The notes under the pieces are model-generated. The model ran no database searches and was not told the origin of the DNA. It saw only the letters and a program-made list of their open reading frames with translations. DNA of 64,000 bases from JABDMH01 sp965223165 (GTDB lineage Bacteria; Bacteroidota; Bacteroidia; Chitinophagales; Saprospiraceae), in assembly GCA_965223165.1 (NCBI GenBank), contig CBDCVQ010000018.1, forward strand, positions 248,001 through 312,000, read 5' to 3'. Position 1 is the first letter of the stretch. Each line of letters starts with the position of its first letter. A program made the position numbers and the translations under genes. Positions 33,364 through 42,805 of the stretch are shown here, piece by piece.

Positions 33364-33475
33364 ATGTCGGATTTACTATGCTCCAACGCATCATCTCGCC
33401 TGAAGCCCTTCCTGCACCTAGGCCATGTCCGGTTTTGCCTCTTCGATTTGGCACGGAATAAGCCATCCAGTCCCA

Positions 33476-34099
33476 CTAGGGGTCCTGGGGCCCAGATCTG
33501 AGTATTTGCTGCTCACAATAGTGGTCAAAGAGCTCCTGGCGAACCTCGGTCATAGCTGCTGCATTCAGCGCATAAAGGCCGGCAGCGTCCCGCTGTCTCA
33601 GGGCCTCGTACAGGGATACCGCACAGGCCACGGAAATATTCAGGCTTCGCACCATGCCCACCATGGGGATGCGGTAACTACCATCAGAGAGGGCGCGAGC
33701 TTGGGCGGAAATGCCATCATGTTCGTTGCCAAAGACCAGTACCGTAGAAGTGGTCAGATCCAGATCGTAGAGATTTTGGGAGTGGTCATCGATCCAGGTG
33801 CAATAGATCCGATCATAGCGTTGGCGAAGATGAGCAAAGCATGCTTCGGTCTCTCGAAAAAGGTGCGTACGCACCCAGCGCCGACTTCCCGCCGACGATT
33901 TCTTGCCGGCGGCAAAGGGCTGATCGCGTAATTGGGGGGCACTGTACAGGATGTACACATCTGCGATGCCAACCGCATCGCAAGTACGGATGACCGCGCT
34001 GATGTTATGCGGGTCGTGGACGTTTTCCAGGCAGACTGCCAGATCCATCTGCCGTTGACTTGCCACTTGGCGGATTCGCTCGAGACGGGCAGGCTTCAT
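33476..34099 (-). CDS. trmH: TrmH/SpoU family tRNA/rRNA 2'-O-methyltransferase
   Basis: 207 residues. SPOUT knot motifs: LENVHDPHNISAVIRTCDAVG (motif 1 with Asn and Arg), STVLVFGNEHDGIS (motif 2) and RIPMVGMVRSLNISVACAV (motif 3). The full tRNA Gm18 methyltransferase TrmH is the closest match in layout. It transfers methyl from SAM to a ribose 2'-OH. Its ATG overlaps the stop of the preceding lipoprotein gene (ATGA), making it the last gene of the nusB-guaA operon. Confidence 0.85.
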   Translation of the reverse strand: MKPARLERIRQVASQRQMDLAVCLENVHDPHNISAVIRTCDAVGIADVYILYSAPQLRDQPFAAGKKSSAGSRRWVRTHLFRETEACFAHLRQRYDRIYCTWIDDHSQNLYDLDLTTSTVLVFGNEHDGISAQARALSDGSYRIPMVGMVRSLNISVACAVSLYEALRQRDAAGLYALNAAAMTEVRQELFDHYCEQQILRSGPQDP

Positions 34100-35460
34100 T
34101 GGCCCTGTCCATCGGCTGGTTCAAAGTTGTAATCCTTAAATCGGTAGAGTCGAATAAACTGATTCTCATAGTGGTGTACGCTCTCGCCATCGGCTCCGTA
34201 TACGGCCGTAAACTCAAATGTGTGGTGCAAATCAGCCAGCACGGGTTCCAGCAGGCCATTCGTGATGCGGCTGCCCTCTCTCTCCAGGAGAAGCATGGTC
34301 CAGCGCATCAAATCATAACCGTAGTACACCTCGGGAGTGGGAAGATCTCCATAGCTGTTGAAGTATCGATCACGCAATGCTCGCCCCCGATCGTCGTCAA
34401 AATTGACCGGCTTGCCCGAAGAGATGTGCACCTCCAGGTTTTCCAAGTAGTCGAAGTCCATCCCACTCATGGTCATCCACTGAGGAAACCCGTATACCGT
34501 CACATCTTCATCGGCCTTGGCAAAATTGATTTTGGCCAGGGCAGAGATCACAAAGGGTTGATCAGACCAATTATTTAGGAGTACCGACCGTACGCCGTCC
34601 TCGGCAATCAGCACGTTGAGTTGATCGGAGATGGCCGGGTCACCGATGTCGTCGACGATCAGTTGGGGCAAGTCCATGCCCGCGGCATCGCCGCTGATCC
34701 GTCGGTTGGCGGCTTGAAACTGCTCCATCGTCTCCATATCTCTGGGATCGTTCTTCGTCATGAGTATCAGTTCATCGGGCTCATAGTGCATTCGTGCATC
34801 CTGCACCAAAGCATCCACATGCCTTTCTAGGCCGGGTCGCATCTGGACAAAGAGGGGATTGCGTTCCTCGCTGGCAGACGTATTCCAAGGGGAGATTAGC
34901 ACTTTCCCCTCTTCCCGAGCATACCGGGCCACCTTGTCAATATTCCGGCTGAAGTAGGGACCAATGATGATATCTGCCTCGCGTATCTGAGCCAGCTCGT
35001 CGCACCGGTCGGCGAAGTCCTTGTCTCGCTGAGAGTCCACGACGGAGAGATGAATGGAAGGCCCACCGGCATTTTCGTTCAAGCCAAACTTGAGTCCGGC
35101 ATAAAACTCCATCATTCGACTCATCCGAGCATTGACATTCTGGGGGTTGTATTGAAAACGTGCAGCATCAAAGGGAGCGATGAGTACAACATTATACACG
35201 GATTTGAACTCAGTCAAAGCCTCCTCTCTCCGCTCCGTAATCGGGGGCGAAATTTCTTCCGGCACCTGGGTCCACTCGATGGTATCAACCTCGACGGGAC
35301 GATCCGAGACGTCTCTGCCCGGCCGGGTGGTGTCCACCGAACTGTCATCCTTGCTAGCCGGGGCAAAAATGCCGCATCCGGTGACCAACAGAAAAAAGAA
35401 AGCAGCGAGCGGCCAGCTATTCCCACTCAATGGTGGCTGGTGGTTTGGTACTGACATCAT
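34096..35460 (-). CDS. Lipoprotein with periplasmic-binding (LpoA/branched-chain amino acid receptor-like) fold
   Basis: 454 residues from the ATG pair at 35460/35457. The lipobox is in WPLAAFFFLLVTGC. NVVLIAPFDAARF, MMEFYAGLKFGL, ADIIIGPYFSRNIDKVARYA, ELILMTKNDP and FVISALAKINF follow the pattern of type I periplasmic-binding proteins of the Leu/Ile/Val or LpoA group. With no permease nearby, a cell-wall-synthesis or envelope role is as likely as transport. The start overlaps the end of guaA by about 40 bases. A TTG at 35427 is an alternative that still keeps the signal. Confidence 0.7.
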   Translation of the reverse strand: MMSVPNHQPPLSGNSWPLAAFFFLLVTGCGIFAPASKDDSSVDTTRPGRDVSDRPVEVDTIEWTQVPEEISPPITERREEALTEFKSVYNVVLIAPFDAARFQYNPQNVNARMSRMMEFYAGLKFGLNENAGGPSIHLSVVDSQRDKDFADRCDELAQIREADIIIGPYFSRNIDKVARYAREEGKVLISPWNTSASEERNPLFVQMRPGLERHVDALVQDARMHYEPDELILMTKNDPRDMETMEQFQAANRRISGDAAGMDLPQLIVDDIGDPAISDQLNVLIAEDGVRSVLLNNWSDQPFVISALAKINFAKADEDVTVYGFPQWMTMSGMDFDYLENLEVHISSGKPVNFDDDRGRALRDRYFNSYGDLPTPEVYYGYDLMRWTMLLLEREGSRITNGLLEPVLADLHHTFEFTAVYGADGESVHHYENQFIRLYRFKDYNFEPADGQGQ

Positions 35461-36958
35461 AAACGACTCGATTGAGGCCCCTGACCTGGTTGATGATCTC
35501 ACTGGAGATTTTGGACACCAGTTGGTGGGGCAGATCACACCAGTCGGCGGTCATACCGTCTCGTGAGTGCACAGCCCGGAGTGCGACCACCTGTTCGTAG
35601 GTGCGCTCATCTCCCATCACACCCACACTCTGTATGGGCAGCAGTATGGTGCCGGCCTGCCAAATCTGATTGTAATACCCCGACTCCTTGAGATTGTTGA
35701 TAAATATATGATCCGCCTCTTGGAGCAGCTGTACCTTTTCTGGCGTGATATCTCCCAGTATGCGGATGCCCAGACCTGGGCCAGGAAACGGATGACGCTC
35801 TAAAATATGATCAGGCACCCCGATTTCTCGACCTACCCGCCGTACCTCATCCTTAAAGAGCATGTTGAGCGGTTCGACCACCTGGAGGTGTAGTGATTCT
35901 GGCAAGCCTCCCACATTGTGATGTGACTTGATGGTCACAGAGGGTCCATGTACGGAGACGGATTCAATCACATCGGGGTAGATCGTACCCTGCCCGAGCC
36001 ACTTGATATTTTCGATCTTGGAGGCTTCTTCCTGAAAGACGTCGACAAACGCTTTGCCAATGGCCTTGCGCTTGCCCTCGGGATCACTGATACCTTTGAG
36101 TTCGTCCCAAAACCTCTGCTTGGCATCGATGCCCACGATGTTGAGCCCCATGCCCTTATACGACTCCAGCACTTCTTCAAACTCATTCTTGCGCAGCAAA
36201 CCATTGTCTATGAAGAAGCAGATCAGTTGATCGCCTATCGCCATGTGCAATAGGGTCGCTGCCACCGTGGAATCTACTCCCCCTGACAGCCCCATGAGCA
36301 CGCCATCAGAGCCTATTCGCTGCTTCAATGCACTGACACATTCCTGCACAAAGGACGCTGGAGACCACGTACCCTCACATCCCGCCACTTCGTACAGAAA
36401 GTTTCTCAAGACTTGCAGGCCAAACTTGGTATGCGTCACCTCCGGATGGAATTGCAAGCCGTATACCGGCTTGGCAAAGGCTCCATTTTTGCTCCTGAAT
36501 ACAGCCGTGTCGATCTTATCGGTGCCCGCGATCAGTTGAAACTGCTCCGGCACCCGGCTGATCGTATCTCCATGCGACATCCAGACTTGGCTGGCTTCGG
36601 GTACCCCTTTGAGGATGATATCCTCCTGGTAGACCCGACCCAATCGCGCCTTGCCATACTCTCTCTTTTCAGATCGCTGTACGTCGCCTCCATAGTGCTT
36701 GGCCGTCAGCTGTGCGCCATAGCAAATGCCCAGCATAGGCACCTTATCGACGAATGCCGTGAAGTCCACGTTGGGCGCATTGTCGTCCGTCACGGAGCAG
36801 GGGCTACCACTTAAAATGATGGCTTTGACCTCTGGCGTGATCGCTGGCACCTTGGCATAGGGATAGATCTCACAATACACATTTAACTCTCGTACCCTTC
36901 GGGCGATCAGCTGGGTGTATTGCGATCCAAAGTCCAGTATGACGATGCGTTCCTTCAT
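35417..36958 (-). CDS. guaA: GMP synthase (glutamine-hydrolysing)
   Basis: 513 residues, normal length. The class I glutaminase domain has MLGICYGAQLTAKHYGG (nucleophile Cys near residue 80) and GLQFHPEVTHT (His/Glu). The ATP pyrophosphatase domain has LMGLSGGVDSTVAATLL, and the GMP synthetase C-terminal domain ends in PPATIEWE. It converts XMP to GMP with ATP and glutamine, the last step of de novo guanylate synthesis. One base separates its ATG from the nusB stop. Confidence 0.97.
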   Translation of the reverse strand: MKERIVILDFGSQYTQLIARRVRELNVYCEIYPYAKVPAITPEVKAIILSGSPCSVTDDNAPNVDFTAFVDKVPMLGICYGAQLTAKHYGGDVQRSEKREYGKARLGRVYQEDIILKGVPEASQVWMSHGDTISRVPEQFQLIAGTDKIDTAVFRSKNGAFAKPVYGLQFHPEVTHTKFGLQVLRNFLYEVAGCEGTWSPASFVQECVSALKQRIGSDGVLMGLSGGVDSTVAATLLHMAIGDQLICFFIDNGLLRKNEFEEVLESYKGMGLNIVGIDAKQRFWDELKGISDPEGKRKAIGKAFVDVFQEEASKIENIKWLGQGTIYPDVIESVSVHGPSVTIKSHHNVGGLPESLHLQVVEPLNMLFKDEVRRVGREIGVPDHILERHPFPGPGLGIRILGDITPEKVQLLQEADHIFINNLKESGYYNQIWQAGTILLPIQSVGVMGDERTYEQVVALRAVHSRDGMTADWCDLPHQLVSKISSEIINQVRGLNRVVYDVSTKPPATIEWE

Positions 36959-36959
36959 A

Positions 36960-37892
36960 TTATTCGACCAATCCCCTGCCCTTCTTAGTGATCAATCCCT
37001 CCGCTTCCAGTTGCTTCATCAGCTTATCCAGGATACCATTGATGAAGTCTTTGCTCTTGTCTGTGCTGTACAGCTTGGAGATTTCCACGTACTCGTTCAG
37101 GGTGACTCGGGTGGGGATGGTGGGAAACTTTGTAAACTCACAGATGGCCATTTTCAGTAAAATCATATCGATATTGGCCACGCGGTCCACATCCCAGTTT
37201 TCTAAGGCAGGTCCAATGATCTGCTCGAGGGCTTCATCATCTTCGACGACCATATTGAGCATAGCCTCCCCAAACTCGACACCGGCCTCGTAGTCCGGGC
37301 GGAAGGTGCGGAAGAGTTCCGGTGTCTTGGGCAGTGCCTTGATCGTCTTCTTCATGGCACCGATGATCAGTGATTTGTCATCCTCCCAGGTGGGGAAGTA
37401 GTCCTCCATGGACTCCTCGTAGATTTCGTCCTTGACCAGATGCTTGTAGAGCGCCAACAATATCTCCCGGTCCTTTTCGGTGCTATCGTCTCCGGCCACG
37501 TAGGCCCGGTATTCGCTCAGCTTAGCAAAGCTCTTGTAATACTTGCGTACTGTGTCCTCCTCCACCATCTGCTGCATCTGCTTCTTCGTAAAGATCCGTT
37601 GGAGATCCTCCTCTTTGACCAAACTTTGGATGGAGTCGTTGTTAAACAGTTTGGCAGAAAAGTTCTTGTCGTCTTCGCTGGGTAGGTATTTGGCGTGCTT
37701 GCGCTCGGTATCTTCGATGGAAAACTCCGTCGTCTTGATTAGATTGAACAGGTTGAACAGGTACAGGTCCTGTGATCGATCCAAAGCCTTACGATAGGAC
37801 TCCAAGGCATCCTCGACCGTTACCTCCGAATCTCGGCCCATCATATACAGTGATTGAAGAACCTTTATTCGAATATTCCTTCTGCTTAACAT
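36960..37892 (-). CDS. nusB: Transcription antitermination protein NusB (long Bacteroidota form)
   Basis: 310 residues, twice the usual NusB length, as is common in Bacteroidota. The opening MLSRRNIRIKVLQSLYMMG is the NusB RNA-binding helix. The C-terminal third carries the rest of the fold: WDVDRVANIDMILLKMAICEF, then TRVTLNEYVEISKLYSTDKSKDFINGILDKL. The middle 130 residues are an insertion. It works with NusE in rRNA antitermination. First gene of nusB-guaA-lipoprotein-trmH. Confidence 0.9.
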   Translation of the reverse strand: MLSRRNIRIKVLQSLYMMGRDSEVTVEDALESYRKALDRSQDLYLFNLFNLIKTTEFSIEDTERKHAKYLPSEDDKNFSAKLFNNDSIQSLVKEEDLQRIFTKKQMQQMVEEDTVRKYYKSFAKLSEYRAYVAGDDSTEKDREILLALYKHLVKDEIYEESMEDYFPTWEDDKSLIIGAMKKTIKALPKTPELFRTFRPDYEAGVEFGEAMLNMVVEDDEALEQIIGPALENWDVDRVANIDMILLKMAICEFTKFPTIPTRVTLNEYVEISKLYSTDKSKDFINGILDKLMKQLEAEGLITKKGRGLVE

Positions 37893-37974
37893 TTCAAAAA
37901 TTCAGATGGTCTAACAAACTTTTTTCAAGACGATGCAAATAAACGATAAATATCTATACGTTTCTCCGCGTTTA

Positions 37975-39456
37975 TCACCGAATGTGCTCACTGCGAATAT
38001 CTTCAAATGTGGGCACCTTCTTGTAGTGCCACTTATCCAAGATCTGACCTCCTCTCATCAAGACCGGCCCCGGATTGGACCGGACGATGGTCTTCAGCAG
38101 GATGTCATCGGCCGAACAAGCGGTGAAGTTGATACCCACATCTCGCTTGAACTGTTGGATCATCCCCTGATCCGCCCCCCCAAATACGGCGACGCTCTTC
38201 ACATTAGCGGCTGCGGCAGCCTCGGCGAGCGGCACGATCTTGCTCCGAAATCGCTCAAGGTACTTGGTTTTCCAACGGTATTGCCGTTCCTTACGGGTCT
38301 TCGTCTCACGCTCATAGTCATACACAAAAGACGTGTCAGTCCCATTGATCATGGTGTCAATCACCAGGGTGGAATCCTGGTATTCGATCTCGACCACCTC
38401 ACTGCCCTCATAGGGTATCTTGTGGCAGACAATCAAGAAGAAGGGCTCCGGGTTTTCCAGAATCTGTGCAGTCACATCACTATCGTCGGGACCATAAATG
38501 ACAAAGTCCGAAATCTTGGTTGCCTCTACCTCCGGCTCGGACATTTCCGTGGCGGTGATCTCCCATTCGGTCTTGGGGTACGAAGTAAATTCCTTCAGGT
38601 ACTGCTCATAGGGGATCTCCACGTACTTGCCTGATAGCCTATTCTTTAAGGTATAACTGATGACCTCCACATTGGCCTCAGCCTCCTCCTCTAGCGCTTT
38701 TCGCTCCGCAATATTCACTCCCTTCTTAAACGGGCGAAAATCGGTGTGCGGAATGTCCCAGACATAGTTTCTCATACAGTAGAGCAGCAGCAATAGCCCG
38801 GCCACACCCAGAATGATGTTCCGGATACGCAGGGTGAATAGCTGGTGCATATCCTTATGGCGAAATACGAAGTACAGCGCCGGCACCAGCAACACCAAGT
38901 CCTTGAAGAAGGAGATCTTGGGTTTGAGCACCAGAAAGTCGCCGAAGCATCCACAGTCCGTGACCTTCATTTGGAGCTCATTGTACGATCCCCAATCACC
39001 AAAGGCGAAGAAGTTGACATCATTTGGCACATAGCCTGTCAAGTAGGTGAAGCCGGTAAGAAACGTGAAGAATACTACCAAAATTAGGAAGGCCCAACTG
39101 GTCACCTTCCGCTGGCTACCCAAGACCAGCATCACACCAATCAGGATCTCAAATATGATCATAAAGACACTAAAGGCGATGGCATAGCTAGACAGCCATG
39201 GGAAAAGTGGAGCGACAAACGATAGCATGGACGCGTCAAACGTGGCCTGGAACTCGGCAAAGTACTGTTCCATCTTGTAGGCCGTGCCAAGAGGGTCTAC
39301 CGCCTTAACGAATCCCGAGAAAATAAACAGGACCCCCGTGAAGTTTTGCAGGAAGGTCATGACCCAGCTCTTGTGCCGCTTGAAGATGGTTCCCACCACG
39401 AGGGTCAGCAAGAATGCCACGGCAGAAATGGTGATCACTAGTGTACCGAGATTCAT
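37975..39456 (-). CDS. DoxX-like membrane protein with thioredoxin-like C-terminus (BT_3928 family)
   Basis: 493 residues from the ATG at 39456. The first 330 residues hold DoxX/MauE-like helices (FLQNFTGVLFIFSGFVKAVDPLG, LTGFTYLTGYVPND, KVTDCGCFGDFLVLKP with a CGCFGD pair). After residue 330 come soluble segments (VIYGPDDSDVTAQILENPEP, FFLIVCHKIPY, VLMRGGQILDKWHY) resembling a thioredoxin-like fold without a CxxC. The gene starts in the stop of the DUF1599 gene (ATGA), a pairing conserved in Bacteroidota. Possibly involved in envelope redox handling; function not established. Confidence 0.8.
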   Translation of the reverse strand: MNLGTLVITISAVAFLLTLVVGTIFKRHKSWVMTFLQNFTGVLFIFSGFVKAVDPLGTAYKMEQYFAEFQATFDASMLSFVAPLFPWLSSYAIAFSVFMIIFEILIGVMLVLGSQRKVTSWAFLILVVFFTFLTGFTYLTGYVPNDVNFFAFGDWGSYNELQMKVTDCGCFGDFLVLKPKISFFKDLVLLVPALYFVFRHKDMHQLFTLRIRNIILGVAGLLLLLYCMRNYVWDIPHTDFRPFKKGVNIAERKALEEEAEANVEVISYTLKNRLSGKYVEIPYEQYLKEFTSYPKTEWEITATEMSEPEVEATKISDFVIYGPDDSDVTAQILENPEPFFLIVCHKIPYEGSEVVEIEYQDSTLVIDTMINGTDTSFVYDYERETKTRKERQYRWKTKYLERFRSKIVPLAEAAAAANVKSVAVFGGADQGMIQQFKRDVGINFTACSADDILLKTIVRSNPGPVLMRGGQILDKWHYKKVPTFEDIRSEHIR

Positions 39457-40013
39457 GATTTCGCCGCTTTTGGTTTCTGTTCTTCCAACTGGATCAAGGC
39501 AAACAATGCATAGTTGATCATGTCCATGAAGTTGGCTTCCAGTCCTTCGGAGACCAACGTCTTGCCATCGTTTTGCAGTATCTGCTTCAGTCGATATATT
39601 TTCATCAATATCAGATCGGTGAGGGACGAAGTGTTCATCATTCGCCACGCCTCGCCGTAGTCGTGATTCTTTGCCTGCATTAAGGTACGGCTGGCGGCCA
39701 GATGTCGGTCGTAGTGCGCCAGCACGTCGTCCTCAGGCATGGAAAGCTCCAAGTCAGCTCCATGCTCGATCTGGATCAGGGACATCAGCGAATAGTTGAC
39801 GATGGCCACATACTCCAGGTGGATCGCGTCATCGACCATTTGCTTGGTCTGCTCTTCGAGTGTGCGGATGCGATTGGCCTTGATAAAGATCTGATCAACC
39901 AGGGACGAGAGGCGCAGTATTCTCCAAGCGGTACCGTAGTCAATCATTTTGTTCTTGAAGAGATCCCTGCATTTGGACGCCTCAAGATCATACTGCCAAT
40001 CTGTGTCCCTCAA
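39453..40013 (-). CDS. DUF1599 domain protein
   Basis: About 186 residues. Two copies of the same unit are visible: KMIDYGTAWRILRLSSLVDQIFIKANRIR, and KNHDYGEAWRMMNTSSLTDLILMKIYRLK (each quoted span is the DUF1599 core), with a linker between. Function unknown. I place the start at TTG 40013 because the longer alternative TTG at 40034 falls inside a TATATTTG promoter box (40032-40039). Translationally coupled to the BT_3928-like gene. Confidence 0.75.
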   Translation of the reverse strand: MRDTDWQYDLEASKCRDLFKNKMIDYGTAWRILRLSSLVDQIFIKANRIRTLEEQTKQMVDDAIHLEYVAIVNYSLMSLIQIEHGADLELSMPEDDVLAHYDRHLAASRTLMQAKNHDYGEAWRMMNTSSLTDLILMKIYRLKQILQNDGKTLVSEGLEANFMDMINYALFALIQLEEQKPKAAKS

Positions 40014-40031
40014 GCTTATATTAGGTTTTTG

Positions 40032-40039
40032 CAAATATA
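40032..40039 (-). promoter_or_regulatory. -7 promoter element (TATATTTG) of DUF1599/BT_3928
   Basis: Minus-strand TATATTTG ends 18 bases before the TTG at 40013. It overlaps an alternative upstream TTG and so helps choose the start. No clear -33 element. Confidence 0.4.
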
Positions 40040-40308
40040 AATGAAATGGGTTGCTCTCCCTTATATTTCAGTTTGAAAAAAAGTCTACTCAAGATTCGGT
40101 TTGGCACCGGGGATAGCCAGCTCATTGATTTAGGCATGATTTCACTGCTGATAAACGTTTTGACGAACCACTCAACAGGCCCGTTGGTAGGATAAAGAGA
40201 AACATGGGCTGGGGCTGGTGGATCGTTTCGCCTTTCTATGCTGCGGAGAGGGAAATCACCTGAATTTCCGTATATCGGGGTACCCATCCAATTGTGCCGG
40301 ATGGTCTT
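40040..40308. other. Divergent intergenic region
   Basis: About 270 bases between the DUF1599 promoter and the EamA-type gene. No gene or fold recognised. The promoter for the plus-strand transporter pair should lie here. Confidence 0.3.
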
Positions 40309-41181
40309 ATGATCTACTTACTTCTTTCCATTGGGTTTAACGTGCTCTTGGCCGTGGTCTTTCGCTACTTCACGGACTTTGGGGTCCAAAATCTGCCGGC
40401 TATTTTGGTCAACTATCTGGTCGCATCGAGCATTGCCGGGGTCCTCGTCGGCTACGGTCCTTGGCAGGCATTCACCGGTGCACCCCCTTGGCTCTACTAC
40501 GGGCTGATCGTTGGAATCCTGTTTGTCATAGGTTTTGTGGTGGTGGCACAGACCATCCAGCACTACGGACTGGGTATCACCGCCGTGTTTCAAAAAGTAT
40601 CTTTGATAGTCACCGTGATCTTTGCCGTGCTGTATTTTGCGGAGCACCTCACCTGGATGAAGCTTATCGGAATACCCCTGGCGTTGGCAGCTATACGCTT
40701 GATCAACTGGCAAGGCAAAGCGAGAAAGCGGTCCGCAATATCGCTGTGGATACTCTCGCTGCCTCTGCTGACCTTTCTCTGCAATGGGAGTATTGATACC
40801 CTGCTCTACTACTTGGAGCATACGGGCCGGGTGGTCTCGGGTGATTACCACTTTATTTCCTTTGTTTTTATGGTGGCTGCAGTGGCCGCCGCGGTGGTGC
40901 TACTCTATCAGATCACGCGGCACGGGCGACGGGTCACCCGGACAGACGTACTCGGCGGGGTGGTCCTGGGCGTGCCCAATTTCTTCTCCATCTATTTTCT
41001 GCTGGCGGCCCTGGGCACGCATCTACCTGGGTCGACGGTAGTCCCCATCAATAACGTGGGCATCATCCTATTGTCCGCCGTACTTGGCCTCTGGTTATTT
41101 CAGGAGCGGTTCAACCGGCTGAACGTCATCGGTATTGCTGCCGCCATCGTGTCCATCCTGCTGCTTACTGTGTCGTCATGA
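40309..41181 (+). CDS. EamA/DMT-like integral membrane transporter
   Basis: 290 residues from the ATG at 40309 (GTG at 40294 possible). About ten hydrophobic helices in two five-helix halves, as in drug/metabolite transporters. The end of each half has the glycine-rich VFQKVSLIVTVIFAVLYFAE or PINNVGIILLSAVLGLWLFQE pattern typical of EamA repeats. Substrate unknown. Its stop overlaps the YigZ start (ATGA). Confidence 0.8.
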   Translation: MIYLLLSIGFNVLLAVVFRYFTDFGVQNLPAILVNYLVASSIAGVLVGYGPWQAFTGAPPWLYYGLIVGILFVIGFVVVAQTIQHYGLGITAVFQKVSLIVTVIFAVLYFAEHLTWMKLIGIPLALAAIRLINWQGKARKRSAISLWILSLPLLTFLCNGSIDTLLYYLEHTGRVVSGDYHFISFVFMVAAVAAAVVLLYQITRHGRRVTRTDVLGGVVLGVPNFFSIYFLLAALGTHLPGSTVVPINNVGIILLSAVLGLWLFQERFNRLNVIGIAAAIVSILLLTVSS

Positions 41182-41843
41182 GGTACCATTTTCAGAGTAT
41201 TGCCGCAGACGCCCAGGGCCTCTACCGCGAGCGTGGGTCCAAGTTTCTTGCGTTTGCTTTTCACATCACCAGCGGAGAAGAGGCGCTACAACGCGTGGCC
41301 GAGGTGCGGTCGATCGAGCCCAAAGCCCGGCACCATTGTTTTGCCTATCGACTAGCTGACCAACAGACCTATCGGGTAAGCGATGATGGCGAGCCCTCCG
41401 GCACAGCCGGACGGCCGATCCTGGCGGCCATTGATGCCGCCGGCTTGGTCAACGTCGTCGTGATCGTGGCCCGCCATTTTGGTGGCAAGCTATTGGGTGC
41501 CTCCGGCCTGATCCGTGCCTACCGGACCGCAACGGCTGCAGCATTGGCGACCGCGTCCAAGCAGCACTACACCGTCAAGCGACAGTGTCACATCGAGTTT
41601 GACTATGCCGTGATGGGGCCCATGATGAGTGCCATCTCCAAGGCATCGCTGCACATCCTGGACCGTGATTTTGCGCTGAAGCCCAGCATCACCATCGGCC
41701 TTGACCCCGTCCTACAAGAAGAGCAATTGGACCTCCTCCTCGCCAGAGCCCTAGGCAGACATCCGGAGGAAATCGCCGGTGAGCGGACCTTCGATCAGAT
41801 CGCGTGCAAACTTAAGGATCTCGTGGCACTGCCTGATATGTGA
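41178..41843 (+). CDS. YigZ/IMPACT family protein
   Basis: 221 residues. UPF0029 N-terminal domain: ERGSKFLAFAFHITSGEEAL, ARHHCFAYRL, RVSDDGEPSGTAGRPILAAI, and VVIVARHFGGKLLGASGLIRAYRTA. A DUF1949-like C-terminal domain follows (HIEFDYAVMGPMMSAIS). Relatives include eukaryotic IMPACT, which acts on translation control through GCN1; the bacterial role is uncertain. Coupled to the EamA-type gene by a four-base overlap. Confidence 0.88.
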   Translation: MRYHFQSIAADAQGLYRERGSKFLAFAFHITSGEEALQRVAEVRSIEPKARHHCFAYRLADQQTYRVSDDGEPSGTAGRPILAAIDAAGLVNVVVIVARHFGGKLLGASGLIRAYRTATAAALATASKQHYTVKRQCHIEFDYAVMGPMMSAISKASLHILDRDFALKPSITIGLDPVLQEEQLDLLLARALGRHPEEIAGERTFDQIACKLKDLVALPDM

Positions 41844-41856
41844 CGGTCCCCTGCGA

Positions 41857-42414
41857 CTACTGCGTGTCCTTCGACTCCTTAAAGTTGAGTGAAACGGAAT
41901 TGATGCAGTAACGCAATCCGGTCGGTGCCGGACCATCACTGAAGACATGGCCCAGGTGACCATCACAGCGGCCACACAAGACCTCTACCCGGGTCATGCC
42001 AAGTGAGTGATCCTCTTCTGAGCTGATGGTGTTTGCATACTTAGGCGCATAGAAGCTGGGCCAACCCGTGCCCGACTTAAACTTGGTATCAGAATCAAAG
42101 AGCGGGAGGTCACATCCGGCACAGGTATATACGCCATGAGCTTTGTGATTCCAATATTCTCCGGTAAAAGCTCGCTCGGTGCCTTTCTCTCGCAATACAT
42201 AAAACGCTTGCTCTGACAACTCGCCCTTCCATGCTTCCTCGCTCTTGTCGATGGGGGTAAACTCGTACTCCTCCAAGGAAACCTTCAGCGTCGGAGAGGC
42301 GTCTCTAGCCACCTGGGAGGTGCCGGTACAAGCAATCATGCTCACCAGCAGCAGCGATACCATCATCTTGGCCACGGAGCTAAGCCTTGTGCTCGGTGTC
42401 TTTGCGTTGTGCAT
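41857..42414 (-). CDS. msrB: Lipoprotein peptide-methionine (R)-S-oxide reductase
   Basis: 185 residues from the ATG at 42414. Lipoprotein signal AKMMVSLLLVSMIAC. MsrB core: YWNHKAHGVYTCAGCDLPLFDS and RVEVLCGRCDGHLGHVFSDG (two CxxC zinc pairs), FKSGTGWPSFY, and catalytic RYCINSVSLNF. It reduces methionine-R-sulfoxide in proteins, here at the periplasmic face or outer membrane. The start overlaps the end of the preceding membrane-protein gene by 35 bases; a later ATG at 42366 would avoid the overlap but loses the basic n-region. Confidence 0.92.
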   Translation of the reverse strand: MHNAKTPSTRLSSVAKMMVSLLLVSMIACTGTSQVARDASPTLKVSLEEYEFTPIDKSEEAWKGELSEQAFYVLREKGTERAFTGEYWNHKAHGVYTCAGCDLPLFDSDTKFKSGTGWPSFYAPKYANTISSEEDHSLGMTRVEVLCGRCDGHLGHVFSDGPAPTGLRYCINSVSLNFKESKDTQ

Positions 42415-42805
42415 AGTCAATAATTTTTCGCATGAAATATGCGATCGTGATAAATACTAAGTACGAAAAGGTCAATATGAAGTAGATCCAGCTCATAGAC
42501 CCTGCTGTCTCCCACCGAAAGTTGGAAAATGCGTACGCCAACAAGCCGGTGCCTACCAGCACGATCAGATATCCGTAGATCGATCGACTGAAGTAGACCA
42601 GCGCCCGCTCTGCTTTCAGAGATAGGACCGCGCTAAAGAACGCGTAGAACAACGTAAAGGCTCCGGCGATGACCCATGGAGTATTGGTCCCCAAGCCTTC
42701 CAATGTGGAGAGGATCAGGGCAATCAGCTGGGTCATCAGGCAGGCACTTATAATGAGCGCAGCCTGCACCAACGGATTTCCGATGCGTTGTCTAATGTCG
42801 TTCAT
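42380..42805 (-). CDS. Four-helix membrane protein, function unknown
   Basis: 141 residues from the ATG at 42805. Four hydrophobic helices, the first opening at NPLVQAALIISACLMTQLIALI, later ones around WVIAGAFTLFYAFFSAVLSL, IYGYLIVLVGTGLLAYAF and WIYFILTFSYLVFITIAYFM. Cytoplasmic tail RKIIDYAQRKDTEH. No family recognised. Its start overlaps the rimO stop by 14 bases, and its end overlaps msrB, so rimO, this gene and msrB form one operon. Confidence 0.7.
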   Translation of the reverse strand: MNDIRQRIGNPLVQAALIISACLMTQLIALILSTLEGLGTNTPWVIAGAFTLFYAFFSAVLSLKAERALVYFSRSIYGYLIVLVGTGLLAYAFSNFRWETAGSMSWIYFILTFSYLVFITIAYFMRKIIDYAQRKDTEHKA